From contig AP025053.1 in the NCBI GenBank assembly GCA_036186865.1, forward strand, positions 11,783,403 to 11,847,402: DNA of 64,000 nucleotides. Direction: 5' to 3'. Below the pieces are notes generated by a model that was given only the letters and a program-made list of their open reading frames with translations, made no database searches and had not been told where the DNA came from. Shown here in pieces: positions 33,734 to 45,650 of this stretch. Positions within the stretch are counted from its first letter, which is position 1; each line of letters starts with the position of its first letter. The translations under genes and the position numbers were made by a program. The stretch is from Eustoma russellianum (lineage: Eukaryota > Streptophyta > Magnoliopsida > Gentianales > Gentianaceae).

Positions 33734-36700
33734 TGTTGTACCCCACCAAATAATGGTACTATATCCGGGGCTAGAATGAAGCAGGGCAGTTGAACGACAT
33801 TTCTAAAAGAGAATATTTTAGAAATTGCCAACGATTTTCTAATGGTGAAAGGAAATAGTATATTACCCCAAGTAAAGATTATGAAGCGTATGGGTTGATA
33901 GTTCCTCCTCAAGACCATTCGCGAAATTTCGGCATGGAGCATGGAGACATTAAAGTGGAGCCTTTTTACCACAAGAAATAACTCTTGTTGTAGTAAGCAT
34001 TTAGTGTCTTAATTAAAAGAGATTTAAAAGATAAAAAGGGGAAAAGCCTTTCTTTTTCCCATTAAGGCTGCCGGGTAAGGGAGGCATAAAGGAGACCACC
34101 TTTTTGCCGAAAGGGCTTAACTACATTCCTTAAGTGTTTATTAAAGCTACCATGCAAATAGCTATAGGTAAGGTAGTCACAAAATCATGATGTTGTAAGA
34201 ATGTGTAACTCGTTAAAAGTCCCACTAACATTGAGGGACGCATGGAGCTAGGAGATTAAGGACCAAATTCTACCATTTTTCTTAAGTATCTAGTAACCTT
34301 TTTCATTAAACATTCTAAAAAAAGGTGGTTCAAGCATGGTGGAGCACCCTAACCACCGAAATTAAACTATGGGTAACCCATGATAATTTCTTTAACCACC
34401 ATAGAAACTTTAGAAAAAGTAGTATAAAATTTCTAGAAGGGGGTATGATGGCTAAGGAGTAAGTGAGTTTGGGGATTAAAATCCCTCCGTCACCAGGTTC
34501 ATTCTCCAATAGGGTGAACCAAGGGCACCTCACCCCAAACCATAGTCACCTTCAGTTTAATTATTTCAATTCCATAGAAAGTATACTCACATGGTATATC
34601 CATAGGTACATAGTTATGCATGGTATGGGATACATATATATACATACGTATTGGAAGTGTGTATGTCGTGTTTATTTATATATGTATTTGGCCTATGACT
34701 TGATATTGGCCTAAAGGGTTTTAGTGAAAGGAGTATTCGTAATATACTAGTTGAAAATACACATTAAACACATATATGTGTAGTCTACGAAAATTTGGAT
34801 AGGAAAGGGGGTGAGTTATGATCATGGATAAGATGCAATGGAATTTGACTTATATATATATATAAGTGCAACCACTTATATTTTTGGCCATGAGGCCTTA
34901 TGGAGCCAATAATGGTTTTAAGACTCTTCTAGCAAATCCAAAAATGGTGAACTGTGATTAGACTTTAAATGAATGCCATGATTGTGTCCATGCACATGAA
35001 AAAATTTTTGCTCCTCTCTTAAGAAGGCCGCCGGATGTGCCTAGTCAGGAGGGTTTTTCTCTCTCTTCATTTAACAAGGAATCTTATACTACATTCCTAA
35101 CTCATTTTCATCCTCAAAGTCACAAAGGAACAAGAGATTTTTTTTCCTTTTTCCCTCAATAAGAACGGCTAAACACTAGCCAAGAGCACTCATGAGTGAT
35201 TTAAGATCATTTTTACTAAAGAATGGGGGGTCTTAACTACTCATCTTAAATGCTTACAAAAGCAATGTTATGAAATGGGTAGGCCTATTGTAGTCATGTT
35301 ATGATCTTACTTAAGCTTGGATAACTCACTAGGACCGTGAGTTACAAGAAAAGGAGGGGAGTATAAGATCAACTCTACCATTAACCTTTAGCTCAACTAC
35401 TTAACCACTTCTCACATAAACACCCTCAAAAGACTACTTAAGTGAGATGGAACAACCCAAAAAGGGCTTCAACCATCGGATTGATCATGGGGGAAAGCCA
35501 AGAGTCACCCTAGTCTTACTATGATTACTTTACCTCAACCACAACTAAAAAGTAACTCTAGTTGATGAAGATAGTTAAAGAAACTTTCTCTCCCCCTCTT
35601 CTCCCAAACCACACGGCCAAGGTTGCACAAAGAAGACTTAGGAGTCATCCAAGCTCATGTTGGTCAAGGTAAGCAAATCCTTAACTTTTCAAGAGAATTT
35701 CTACATCCTTCACGGAATGAAACTCATAATTCCACCCTCTTTCTTGCTCACCAAACGTGACCTCCAAGGTCACTAGGTTCAAAATTTTCAAGCTTTTGAA
35801 AGGTGCTAGTCTTAATAGGCTTGAACACTACTCAAGTTCCATTTTGGTAAGTCCATCTAACCCCTATTTGGCACATCTTTCACTTAAGAATATGGACTAA
35901 CATTTGTTCTTTTCTCCTCCTCAAAACCGTGGGGTTCACATGTGAAGAAGAGGAGAGCTTCACTGATTTCATACCCATTTCAAGCTAAGGAAAGGAGTAA
36001 GTTGAAAAAGGCAAGTACACTATACATACTCTTGACTTGGATGTGAAAGTGCATGCTTGAATGTCTAGATGTTAATAAGTTTTAATCTTAGAAGTGAAAT
36101 GCTAAGTTTAATGCATGAAACTTTCGGACCCTTGAGTATAGTGGCTTGCATGTGTGAGATTTACTCCAGAGGTGGATTCTTTGTTGCTCTTAAGTTTTAA
36201 TATGAGGTAAATCTAAGATGAATGAGACAAAGATCTTGTCTTTGGCATGTATGGGGGACGGTTGGATGAAAGAGGGGAAAATAAATGTAGTCCTTGTAAG
36301 AAATTGTAACTTGTGGGGTAAAGTGTGAACAAGATGTGTGCTTTATGTGTTAAGCTTGATATGTTCATTATGGAGATATTATTTTTCCCTTGCATGCGTA
36401 TAAACGGGCTGCTTTGGGGGTTAGGGTGTGTATGCACCAATTATACCAAGGATTGATTCTAGTAAGAACATGATGTGCATGGCCAAAAGAGTGATATATG
36501 TATTTTTCAAACTGTTTTTAGGTGATGTGTAAATGACTTTTAAAATGTGTTAGAACCTGCAAATCCACATGCTAAAGGTGTACTTGATGTTCAATAAGGT
36601 GTTTAAGCCAAACAACTCAAGTTGGGACCTTTTAGTAAGGAAATGTGACAAAATTGGAACTTACTGGAACATGACAGATTATCGTGTCATTTTGTAGGAC

Positions 36701-38683
36701 CTGAAAAGGGACCTTAGAAGTATTCAATTTAGCTAATTTTTGGCGTAGCACTAGCCCTATGTGTATAGTAAATATGAGAGCTGGGATTTTGTTAAAAGGA
36801 GTTACGGTTTATTTTTAACGAAATTTTTAGTAAAACTGGTCAAACTGGAAATTACTGGAATGAACAGATTTTACGTGACATAATGATTGACCCAGAAATG
36901 GACCCTAGAAATATGCAATTGGGCTGATTTTTTGTAGGATGCTAGCCCTATGTGTTTGCTAAGCATGTGAGTTGTAATTTTTGAAAAATGACGTATGGAT
37001 TGGTCACAATAAAATTTGTAGAAAAATTGGTCATTCCAGAATTCAGCATGTAACCGTTTTGGGAAAAAGAATAAATGATCCCTTTAACGATATTATAATT
37101 CCGCAAAACTTTTATGACAATTACTTAAGACATATGTGAGAGTGTTTATGTAAACCACTTATCTTAGAATGATTATTTTAAGGGGTAATCACCAAATTTG
37201 AGTGAGCGTTACTAATGTGGAATTTTGGGCAGCATTGAGGAATTTGTTGTGGGGCTTTGTCTTGGTGGGCTTAGACTTAATTATGTAGTTTGGGCTTATG
37301 ATCACTGATTATTGGTATGTCTACCGCAGTTTTCCAAGGTTGGCCCAAATTAAATGAAGGCTTATATGAAAGGTAAAAGAAAGGACACAGCATTGCTGAA
37401 ATTCAGCAGCACCCTATTTCTTAATTAAATAGATTAAGTGTCTTACACGTCTTGTATCGTCACAGAAATTATATTACGAATAGAAAAGACACTCTTATGC
37501 ATATGTATGACAAGAACTCATGGTAATGGGCCTAAAACACGAGGTTTTGAGGCCGCATATATGGAATGAAAATTCTGGAAATTTTTCCAGGCTGAAGGAT
37601 AAGTTGTACGTATGTGTAACGCATTATATCATGAATTGCATTGTACATGTCATGCATTGCATCATCGTCATTTACATGATTTATGGAAATGATTTTATGA
37701 GAAATAAAGATGAAAAAGCGTTTTTAAAGAAAAGATTCTGTTTTGAAAAGAACGCTTCCCACCGGTACCGTGTGTTTTTCTGGCCAGTAAGGACCCATTC
37801 CAGATCTGGGGTTAACTGATCTGATGATATGGACCGTGCATTCCCGGAAAGAATAGACCTGATATAGACCGTTCAGGCCCAGAGAGAATAGACCTGATAA
37901 GTGATGACGTGACCGCTCCGAATCCGAAAATAATAGATTCGAAGAGAAATAAGTGACCGCCTCAGATCCGGGTGAATAGATCTGAATACTCTCTTGTTTT
38001 CTTGACAATGATGTTTTGAACGAAAGAACTTATCCTCATTTTTATCATAATGCATCACACGTACATAATCATGCATGTCGCATTTAATGAGTCATCGAAA
38101 ATGAGTACGTGATTCTTAGACTAAGGCGTTATGACTTGTTAGCTCATAAATTATGATCGTTATTGAGTGATGATCTTTTCATAAGTTATGAACTTTGGTA
38201 TGTTTCAATCTTTGATAAGTTATGAGCTGATTTCTTACGGGTGTTGAATGGAAGGTCAGGTATGTTTCTAAACCGAATTTTGGGGTTCGGTTCTTGTATG
38301 AACTTTCCATCTAATTCACGATTATTTATAGTTTACTTGCTGGTGACGTTGTCACTCACCCCCTATTTTTCCTCCTAGAGGCCGCCGGGAATAAAGTGGA
38401 ATGGATTGAAGATGAACCTAGGGTTCCTTACCCGCAGAAGCGCGAGAGATGGATGGCCTAGGAGACTTGACGAGATGGTTGTGATCGATGATCCTTTTTT
38501 ATTAAATTGTGATGGAAACAATTACTTTTGGGAATTTCCGTACTTTATGATTGGGTTGTAAAACTGATGATGGTTTCGTAGACATTTTTATCTTAAAATT
38601 TTTATTCTGCCTCGGTTTTGCTTACTTGTTGACGTGTAAGCATGAAAGTCCTTATATTTTATTCTGGACTTTGTTATGTTATG
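33734..38683 (+). repeat. E3 3' LTR, interrupted by E4
   Basis: TGTTGTACCCC start; aligns with the 5' LTR over 4,950 bp to TTATG, where E4 enters. It has about 25 extra bp near 34476-34501 that the 5' LTR lacks. Confidence 0.85.
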
Positions 38684-39247
38684 TGTTGTACCCCGATGAA
38701 GAGTCACATTGTACTTGAAGGCTCGTACAAGTAAATTAATAAAGAGGCATCCTTCAAGTGCATTTCACTAGGTTTCCTTAGTGCTTCTTTTATTTTATGT
38801 TGATACGCAAACAATATAATCATTCAAGTATGAGTTATGGACCATGGCCAATTCACCCTAAGGGCTTAAGAGATTTTGGCCATAAGGTTAAAAAAGGCCT
38901 TAAAGGGTTTTTCCCAAAATTATAAGAGAGGATAATCTTAAGGGCCTCCTTAAAATAAGGCCAAATAGAAATTAAGGAATTGTAAGTAGTGGCAAATTAT
39001 CCCCTAACTCTTGCAAAATTTCGGCCCTAGGCATATAAGGAGGATCATAATTCCTTTTAGTTAAATTCTAGAGAGAGAAGAAGGGGAAATTATCAATTAA
39101 TTATGGGACAACTACCCACATAACTTTTCCTTTAAGAAAAATTAAGCATGGTAAGAGACCTCTCAAGCCTTAAAACCGCCCCCCCTCATGGTTAACTAAG
39201 GATCAATTCAAATGTTACCATGGTTACTTTATATTAACTACAAGGTT

Positions 39248-39424
39248 AAAGTAACTCAAGTTAATCCATAAAGTAACTCTAGTTGGATAAAGTAACCTAG
39301 GTTAGCCATAAAGTAACTATAGTTGACTTAAAGTAACTATACTTGAATTAAAGTAACTATAGTTGAATTAAAGTAACTATAGTTGTATTAAAGTAACCTT
39401 GGTTGGGTAAAAGTAACCAAGGCT
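39248..39424 (+). repeat. 20-bp minisatellite in E4 5' LTR
   Basis: Tandem units close to AAAGTAACTATAGTTGAATT; four carry the ACTATAG-type centre (one worn to ACTATAC), flanked by related units with CTCAAG, CTCTAG, CCTAGG, CCTTGG and CCAAGG centres. Most unit centres are themselves palindromic. The 3' LTR copy (45365-45564) has five of the ACTATAG type. Confidence 0.85.
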
Positions 39425-40330
39425 AATTAATTCTAATTAGCCTAACTAAGCTAAGGAAAACCCCCTTCCCCCTTCACTAAACCAACGGCTAACTTCTTGC
39501 CAAGGGAAGAAAATTTCTCCAAAGAAATTTTAGAACACTCAACCCTCAAAAAGTCAAAATAGAGCAAGAGACTTCCCTATTTGATTCATTAGGGGTACAT
39601 GGCTAGCTTGAGAGAAGGAGCTCAAGAACTTCAAGCCTCAAGAATTCTCTAGGTAAGTGCATGCTAACACTTCCAAGTGAATCCCATATTTTAAGGAATG
39701 AAGCTCACACAAGTACCCTTCTTTTCTTGCCAAAACCGTGACTCCAAGGATGGTCACTAGGAGAAGATTTTGCAAGATACTAAGAGAAGCTATTTCCTTG
39801 GAGGGTGGATTCATTGCTAGCTCTATTCAAGTTTCATTTGGTAAGAGAATCATAGCCTCACTATAGTTATGTTTCCACTCAAAATAATAGCTAATGTTCC
39901 TTCTATTTCTTCTTCCAAAACGTGGGCTATATGTGAAGTTGGAGGAAGACTTCACTCCATTTCAACCAATGCTCATGCTAAGGAAAAGCTCTAAGGTTCA
40001 AAGAGGCAAGTATACCCTAGCCAATCTTGCCTTATTTGTGAAGTGCATGCTTGAATGGCTAGTCATTATTAGGCTATGAATCTTAGTTAAAGATGCTAAG
40101 TACAAGACATGGAAACTAGTTGTTATAAGAAAAGTGATGGTATGAGCAAATGATTTGTTGTATGAATGTGTGTGACAGTTTTGATATGATTCATAAACAG
40201 TTTATTTATGATTTAAAGCATGTTATGAGGCTTGTAAATATTATTTTGAAGTGTGTGTTTAATGGATATTAAGTCAATTTTAAGGAATGAAGTTGATTGG
40301 AAATGCTTGAACCATAAAAGTGAAGAAGTG

Positions 40331-41050
40331 CTGGAACTACTGGAGCTGGACAGATTTGTGTAGCTAATTGTGTGACCTGAAAACGAATCTTAGGAGTGTT
40401 CAAATTTGCTAGTTTTTGGTATGATGTTAGCCTTATATGTTTATGAAACGTGTGAGCTGGAATTTCAATAAAAGGAGTTGTGGTTTGTCCTTAAATGAAA
40501 TTTTTAGTAAGAGTTGGTAAAACAGAAGTACTGGAGCAGGACAGTTTTATGTGACATGTTTAACGACCTGGAAATGAACCTTAGGAAGGTCCAAACTGAC
40601 TAATTATTGGTATGGCAAAAGGATATGGGGATTGACCAGAGTATAATTTTTAGTAGGAACTGCTCAGACAGAAGTACTAGAGCCGAACAGTTTTATGTGG
40701 CATGTTATACGCCCTGAAAATGGACCTTAGGAATATTCAAATTGGTTAATCTTTGGTATTCTAATAGCCCTACGTGTTTATGAAATGTGTGAATTGGAAT
40801 TTTCGTAAAAGAAGTTGTGGATTATCCTTAATGAAGTTTTTGGTAAAACTTGTTAAACAGAGTTGCTGGAACAGGACAGTTTTGAGTGGTGAGTTGTGTG
40901 GCTCTAAAGTGCACCTTAGGAATGTGCAAATGAGCTGATTTTTGTTATGATGATAGTTTGACGTGCGTATGACATCTGTGATTTGGAATTTTAGTAAAAG
41001 GAGTTGTGGTTTGGTCACAATGAAATTCGTCGTAAAACTGGTCATTCAAG
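40331..41050 (+). repeat. Four ~190-bp tandem modules in E4 5' LTR
   Basis: Module openings CTGGAGC(T/A)GGACAG or variants lie near 40340, 40531, 40677 and 40866. The second module is short (146 bp) because of an internal deletion; the 3' LTR copy of this module (59950-60130) is full length. Each module carries CCTTAGGA, a GTATGATG-like block, GTGTGAGTTGGAATTT and an AATGAAATTTTTAG-like block. Confidence 0.8.
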
Positions 41051-41822
41051 ATTCTGCATGTACCTAGCTGGGGAAAAGTAATTAGGTGACCCCTTAAACT
41101 TATTGGATTGCCTTGGAATTTTTATGGTAATTACCTAAGGCATATATGTACATGTTCATGTAAAGAAACCATCATAACACCACCATTTTGATGGTTAACA
41201 ACTGAGTTGAAGTTAGTTGTACAAAACTGGAAAACAGGACAGTTTAATGTCTTAAGTTGTAAGGCTTTGCTCTTGCTCATTTAAGCTTGAATGTGATGTT
41301 TGGCCTTATGAATATTGTTCCTTAGTGAGTTAGCCATGTTTTTCAGGTGATGGATTAAAATGAATAAGGTTTTATGACCCATGAAACTGAGGTAATGCGG
41401 TACTGCCCTGCTGATTTCAGTAGTACCTTCGATGATAGTATGATGTTTTGACGTTATTAGACTTTTCGGATTGTTACGAAATTTTTATGGTATGAGTCTA
41501 AGACTTCATTATGCATGTGTATGGTATGAGCTTATGAAAATGAGCACCAATTGATCAGCACGAGGCTGTATGAACAGAATGTGATTGCTGGACAGTTTTC
41601 CCAGCTTAAAAGACAAGTCCGTCCATGCATGCTATGATGTATTTGTTCACGAGTCGCATAGTGCATGTCATACATTGCATCATCGTCATTTACATGATGT
41701 ATGGAACTGATTTTATGAGAAAGAAAGATGAAAAAAGCGTTTTTAAAGAAAAGATTCTGTTTTTAAAAAAGAACGCTTTCCACCGGTACCGTGTGTGTTT
41801 CCTGGCCAGTAAAGGACCCGTT

Positions 41823-42060
41823 CCAGATCCGGGGTTAATTGATCTGATGATATCGGCCGTTCAGGTCTAGAGAGAATAGACCTGATAAGTGATGACGTTA
41901 CCGCTCCGAATCCGGGAATAATAGATTCGAAGGGAAGAAGTTACCGCCTCAGATCCGGGTGAATATATCTGATAAGTGATGACGTTACCGCTCCGAATCC
42001 GGGAATAATAGATTCGAAGGGAAGAAGTTACCGCCTCAGATCCGGGTGAATAGATCTGAA
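41823..42060 (+). repeat. Dyad array in E4 5' LTR with 87-bp tandem duplication
   Basis: CAGATC/GATCTG, CAGGTC/GACCTG, CGAATC/GATTCG and TCAGATC/GATCTGA units. 41884-41970 and 41971-42057 are 87-bp tandem copies differing by one base (TATATCT against TAGATCT), which breaks the last arm in the first copy. Confidence 0.85.
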
Positions 42061-43053
42061 TATTCTATTGTTTTCTTAACGATGATGTTTTGAATGAAAG
42101 AACAAAAGGAAAAGATTTTCATGGTTTCATTATGCACTACATTTGCATATTCATACGCATTGCATATGGTCATGAGCATGATGTTGAATCTACTACACTG
42201 AGATGTGTTATTACTTACTTCATGGCTAAATTATGCTTTTATTGCCATAGTTTCTATTGACTGAAGAGATGAGATTCTAGCCAAATGTTAGATGTAATGT
42301 TACTTAGGTTATGATCCTCTTATCTTACGTTACCTAAGTTACGATCTCATTACTGTTGATACGTAAGCTATGATCTTATTCATGATACTTAAGCTAAGTT
42401 GTTATGACTTGGTAGCTCCTAAGTTATGATCTTTATTGAGTGATGACCTTTTCACATGTTATGATCTTTATTGAGTGATGATCTTTATTAAGTTTCAATC
42501 TTTGATAAGTTATGAGCTGATTTCTTACGGGTATTGAATGGAAGGTCAGGTATGTTCCTAAACTGAATTTTGGGGGTTCGGTTCTTGTATGTACTTTCCA
42601 TTTAATGCATGATTGTTTATGGCACACTTGCTGGTGACGTTGTCACTCACCCCCTATTTTTCCTCCCAGAGGTTGCAGGGAATAAAGTGGGATGCATTGA
42701 TGATGAACCTAGGGTCCCTTACCCGTAAGACGTGCGAGAGATGGGTGGCCTAGGAGACATGACGAGCTGGTTGTGATCGATGACTTTTTATGAATTTGTG
42801 ATGGAAACAATTACTTTTGGGAATTTCCGTACTTTATGATTTGGGTTGTAAAACTGAGGATGATTTCGTAGACATTTTAATTTAAAGTCTTTTATTCTGC
42901 CACGGTTTCGCTTATTTGTTGACACGTAAGCATGAAAGTCCATGTATTTTATCATGGACTACGTCATGTTATGGATCGACGCCTGGTACTCTCCGTAGTA
43001 AAGTACGGCGGGCGCACCGTATCCGGCTAGGTCGGGGTGCGGGGGGCTACAGG

Positions 43054-43065
43054 TGGTATCAGAGC
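43054..43065 (+). promoter_or_regulatory. E4 primer binding site (initiator-Met tRNA)
   Basis: TGGTATCAGAGC two bases after the LTR end. Confidence 0.92.
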
Positions 43066-43355
43066 TGAGGCTCTAGATCCGGGCAGAATATAGAATTAAG
43101 TTACGATTTTGGAGATCTAAGTTTGACCTTAGATCTAAGTCATGACTCTAGACGAGAGTTGACCTTAGACTAGGATGACTTAGACTGGAAATTAGGGTTG
43201 CGATCTGATGATAAAGCCCTAGTCGAGGGTAATTTATAGAACGTAATCATGCCTGCTTGTATGACCTTAAGATCTTATTTGGATTACGAATTAAATTTTG
43301 TCGCTTAATCTGAATATTTATACCTTGAGTAAGACTCCGACGATCCATGGTGCGG

Positions 43356-43630
43356 ATGGCATCACGATTCAGTAAAGTGACATTATCACTGACAACCCAT
43401 GAGGCAGTAAACTTTACTAGCAATAGTTAGTAAGAGCACGTATTCCGAGGTTTGGCAGGGAATCTAGTTCATAGTAGACCGAAAGATAGTTAAATAAAGT
43501 TGAAGGTAACTTCATGCTGATGCTGGCATCAGATAAGATGAGGGCATGGATTCTCCGGCCGTTTTTGAACAGTAAGGATAGCTAGTGGTAGAGGACTTGT
43601 ATCCAGCCACTACCCCGATAGGTGTCTCGG
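43356..43630 (+). pseudogene. E4 gag remnant
   Basis: Aligns by nucleotide with the first half of the E3 gag ORF (E3 32262-32530), from the ATGGCATCAC-like start to the TCCAGCCACT block. In the E3 frame it has TAG at 43472-43474 followed by another TAG, and further stops. The first of these stops is shared with E5. No ORF survives. Confidence 0.75.
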
Positions 43631-44764
43631 GGCAAAGTTATAGTCGAGGTAAGAGAACGAAAGGATGAAATAAACAACTTAATGAGCGTACCACGAAACG
43701 AAGTAGGAAGTGGGGGCTATATCCGCATGGGGATACCTTATGAGGATAACAAAGAAACAACCAAGGTACGGGTTAAATGAGAAGTACCTATGTCCTATGT
43801 CCTACTCCTTAGTATGAGTGATTATGATGAGTAGCCCACAAGTAAGTGATTATTAGTGAGAGCATGACTAAGTATAACACCGTAATTGGGAAGTCAAGTA
43901 ATTTGCTTAGCAAACCTGTATGTTAGAGTTTCTTATGGAAGAATTCATAAAAATGTGGTAAGATGATGAAGCATTACAGGACTGTTTAGGAGAAATCTAA
44001 AACAATGGCCATTTGAGAGGCGGAATAGAGAATCCTATAAGACATAATTTTTGGATCAGGAATTTATAAGTTGAGGATATCTAACACACTCCAGCGGAGA
44101 CGTTACACCTTGGCATATCCTCCTTTCATATGTATAGCATGATGATCTAAATGTTTTATGAACACGTAAATAGTGATACGTACATGTTTCAGGTATCAAA
44201 AGAGAAAACAAGGACTTATGATGAACAAAAAACATTTGACATGTCATAAATGGGACATAAGTTTCAAAGGAGAAACCACAACTTCTAATTCGATTTAATG
44301 AAATGATCGCAAAAAGGCAAAGGTTACTACGTAGTAAGGCGATCAGCGAGAGGGATGAATGTGGCACATACCTTATGAAGAGCTTGGTATGTGTACCTTA
44401 TGAGAATTATTCTGGGTGTCTTTGGATGCTATTTCATACGTAAGATGACCGTTACATGATCACTGAAAGGATGTTTACAGAAAAGAGCTAATGGTCTATA
44501 TCCCAGAGTTAATGATCTCTGACTAGTTTTTAATATTTTATGAAAAAGGAAATTATAAGCATTTCATAACCATGTTAACACGGAATGGATATCATTATCG
44601 GTACATAGTGTCAAGATTGCAAGTGCTTAAGATATGAGATAGGTTACAAGAACACCTATAGAAAATTAGAATAAGTTCTGATGAGACCTCTAAGATGAAT
44701 TGAACGAAGCAACTCAGAGGAATCATGAAGAGTAGATGTCCCCATCTTTTTGACTAGTCTCTCA
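43631..44764 (+). other. E4 internal region, non-coding remnant
   Basis: Continues the E3-like internal layout with no pol motif. A small chance ORF on the minus strand near 44056-44367 has no recognisable domain. Parts are similar to the E5 internal region read on the minus strand (for example around 52200-52330). Confidence 0.6.
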
Positions 44765-44801
44765 AGTTTCGAGGACGAAACTTATGTTAAGGGGGGGATA
44801 A
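44765..44801 (+). promoter_or_regulatory. E4 pol-tail remnant and polypurine tract
   Basis: AGTTTCGAGGACGAAACTTA, an FEDE-type pol tail, then AAGGGGGGGATAA up to the 3' LTR at 44802. Confidence 0.7.
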
Positions 44802-45650
44802 TGTTGTACCCCGATGAAGAGTCACATTGTACTTGAAGGCTCGTACAAGTAAATTAATAAAGAGGCATCCTTCAAGTGCATTTCACTAGGTTTCCTTAGT
44901 GCTTATTTTATTTTATGTTGATACTCAAACAATATAATCATTCAAGTATGAGTTATGGACCATGGCCAATTCAACCTAAGGGCTTATGAGATTTCGGCCA
45001 TAAGGTTAAAAAGGTCCTTAAAGGGTTTTTCCCAAAATTATAAGAGAGGATAATCTTAAGGGCCTCCTTAAAATAAGCCCAAATAGAAATTAAGGAATTG
45101 TAAGTAGTGGCAAAATTTCCCCTAACTCTTGCAAAATTTTGGCCCTAGGCATATAAGGAGGATCATAATTCCTTTTAGTTAAATTTTAGAGAGAGAAGAA
45201 GGAGAAATTATCAATTAATTAGGGGACAACTACCCACATAACTTTTCCTTTAATAAAAATTAAGCATGGTAAGGGGCCTCTCAATCCTTAAAACTGCGGG
45301 CCCCCCCTTCATGGTTAACCAAGGATCAATTCAAATGTTACCATGGTTACTTAACTACAAGGTTAAAGTAAGTCAAGTTAACCCATAAAGTAACTCTAGT
45401 TAGATAAAGTAACCTAGATTAGCCATAAAGTAACTATAGTTGAATTAAAGTAACTATAGTTGACTTAAAGTAACTATAGTTGAATTAAAGTAACTATAGT
45501 TGAATTAAAGTAACTATAGTTGCATTAAAGTAACCTTGGTTGGGTAAAAGTAACCAAGGCTAATTAATTCTAATTAGCCTAACAAGGCTAAGGAAAACCC
45601 CCTTCCCCCTTCACTAAACCAACGGCTAACTTCTTGCCAAGGGAAGAAAA
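44802..45650 (+). repeat. E4 3' LTR, left part
   Basis: Matches 38684-39510 of the 5' LTR, with small differences such as one more minisatellite unit. It ends in GAAAA (45646-45650), the target site of the solo Sirevirus LTR. Confidence 0.88.
45365..45564 (+). repeat. 20-bp minisatellite in E4 3' LTR
   Basis: As in the 5' LTR but with five ACTATAG-type units instead of four, so a unit was gained or lost since insertion. Confidence 0.85.

Larger units (their letters stand above)
26936..38683 (+). mobile_element. E3: non-autonomous gypsy-type retrotransposon (right end outside window)
   Basis: 5' LTR (26936-31956), primer site, short internal region (31957-33733) with a gag ORF and no pol, purine tract, and 4,950 bp of 3' LTR before E4 interrupts it at 38684. 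Comparison with the 5' LTR shows that about 78 bp of the 3' LTR should follow beyond E4, outside the window. The gag type and the FEDE-like tail before the purine tract fit a chromovirus (Tekay/Del-like) ancestor; this lineage call is an inference. It resembles the large retrotransposon derivatives (LARDs) known in plants. Confidence 0.82.
38684..43051 (+). repeat. E4 5' LTR, 4.37 kb
   Basis: Starts TGTTGTACCCCGATG and ends GGGCTACA. Contains a 20-bp minisatellite (39248-39424), four ~190-bp modules (40331-41050), a dyad array with an 87-bp tandem duplication (41884-42057) and the GTGACGTTGTCAC stem. Confidence 0.85.
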
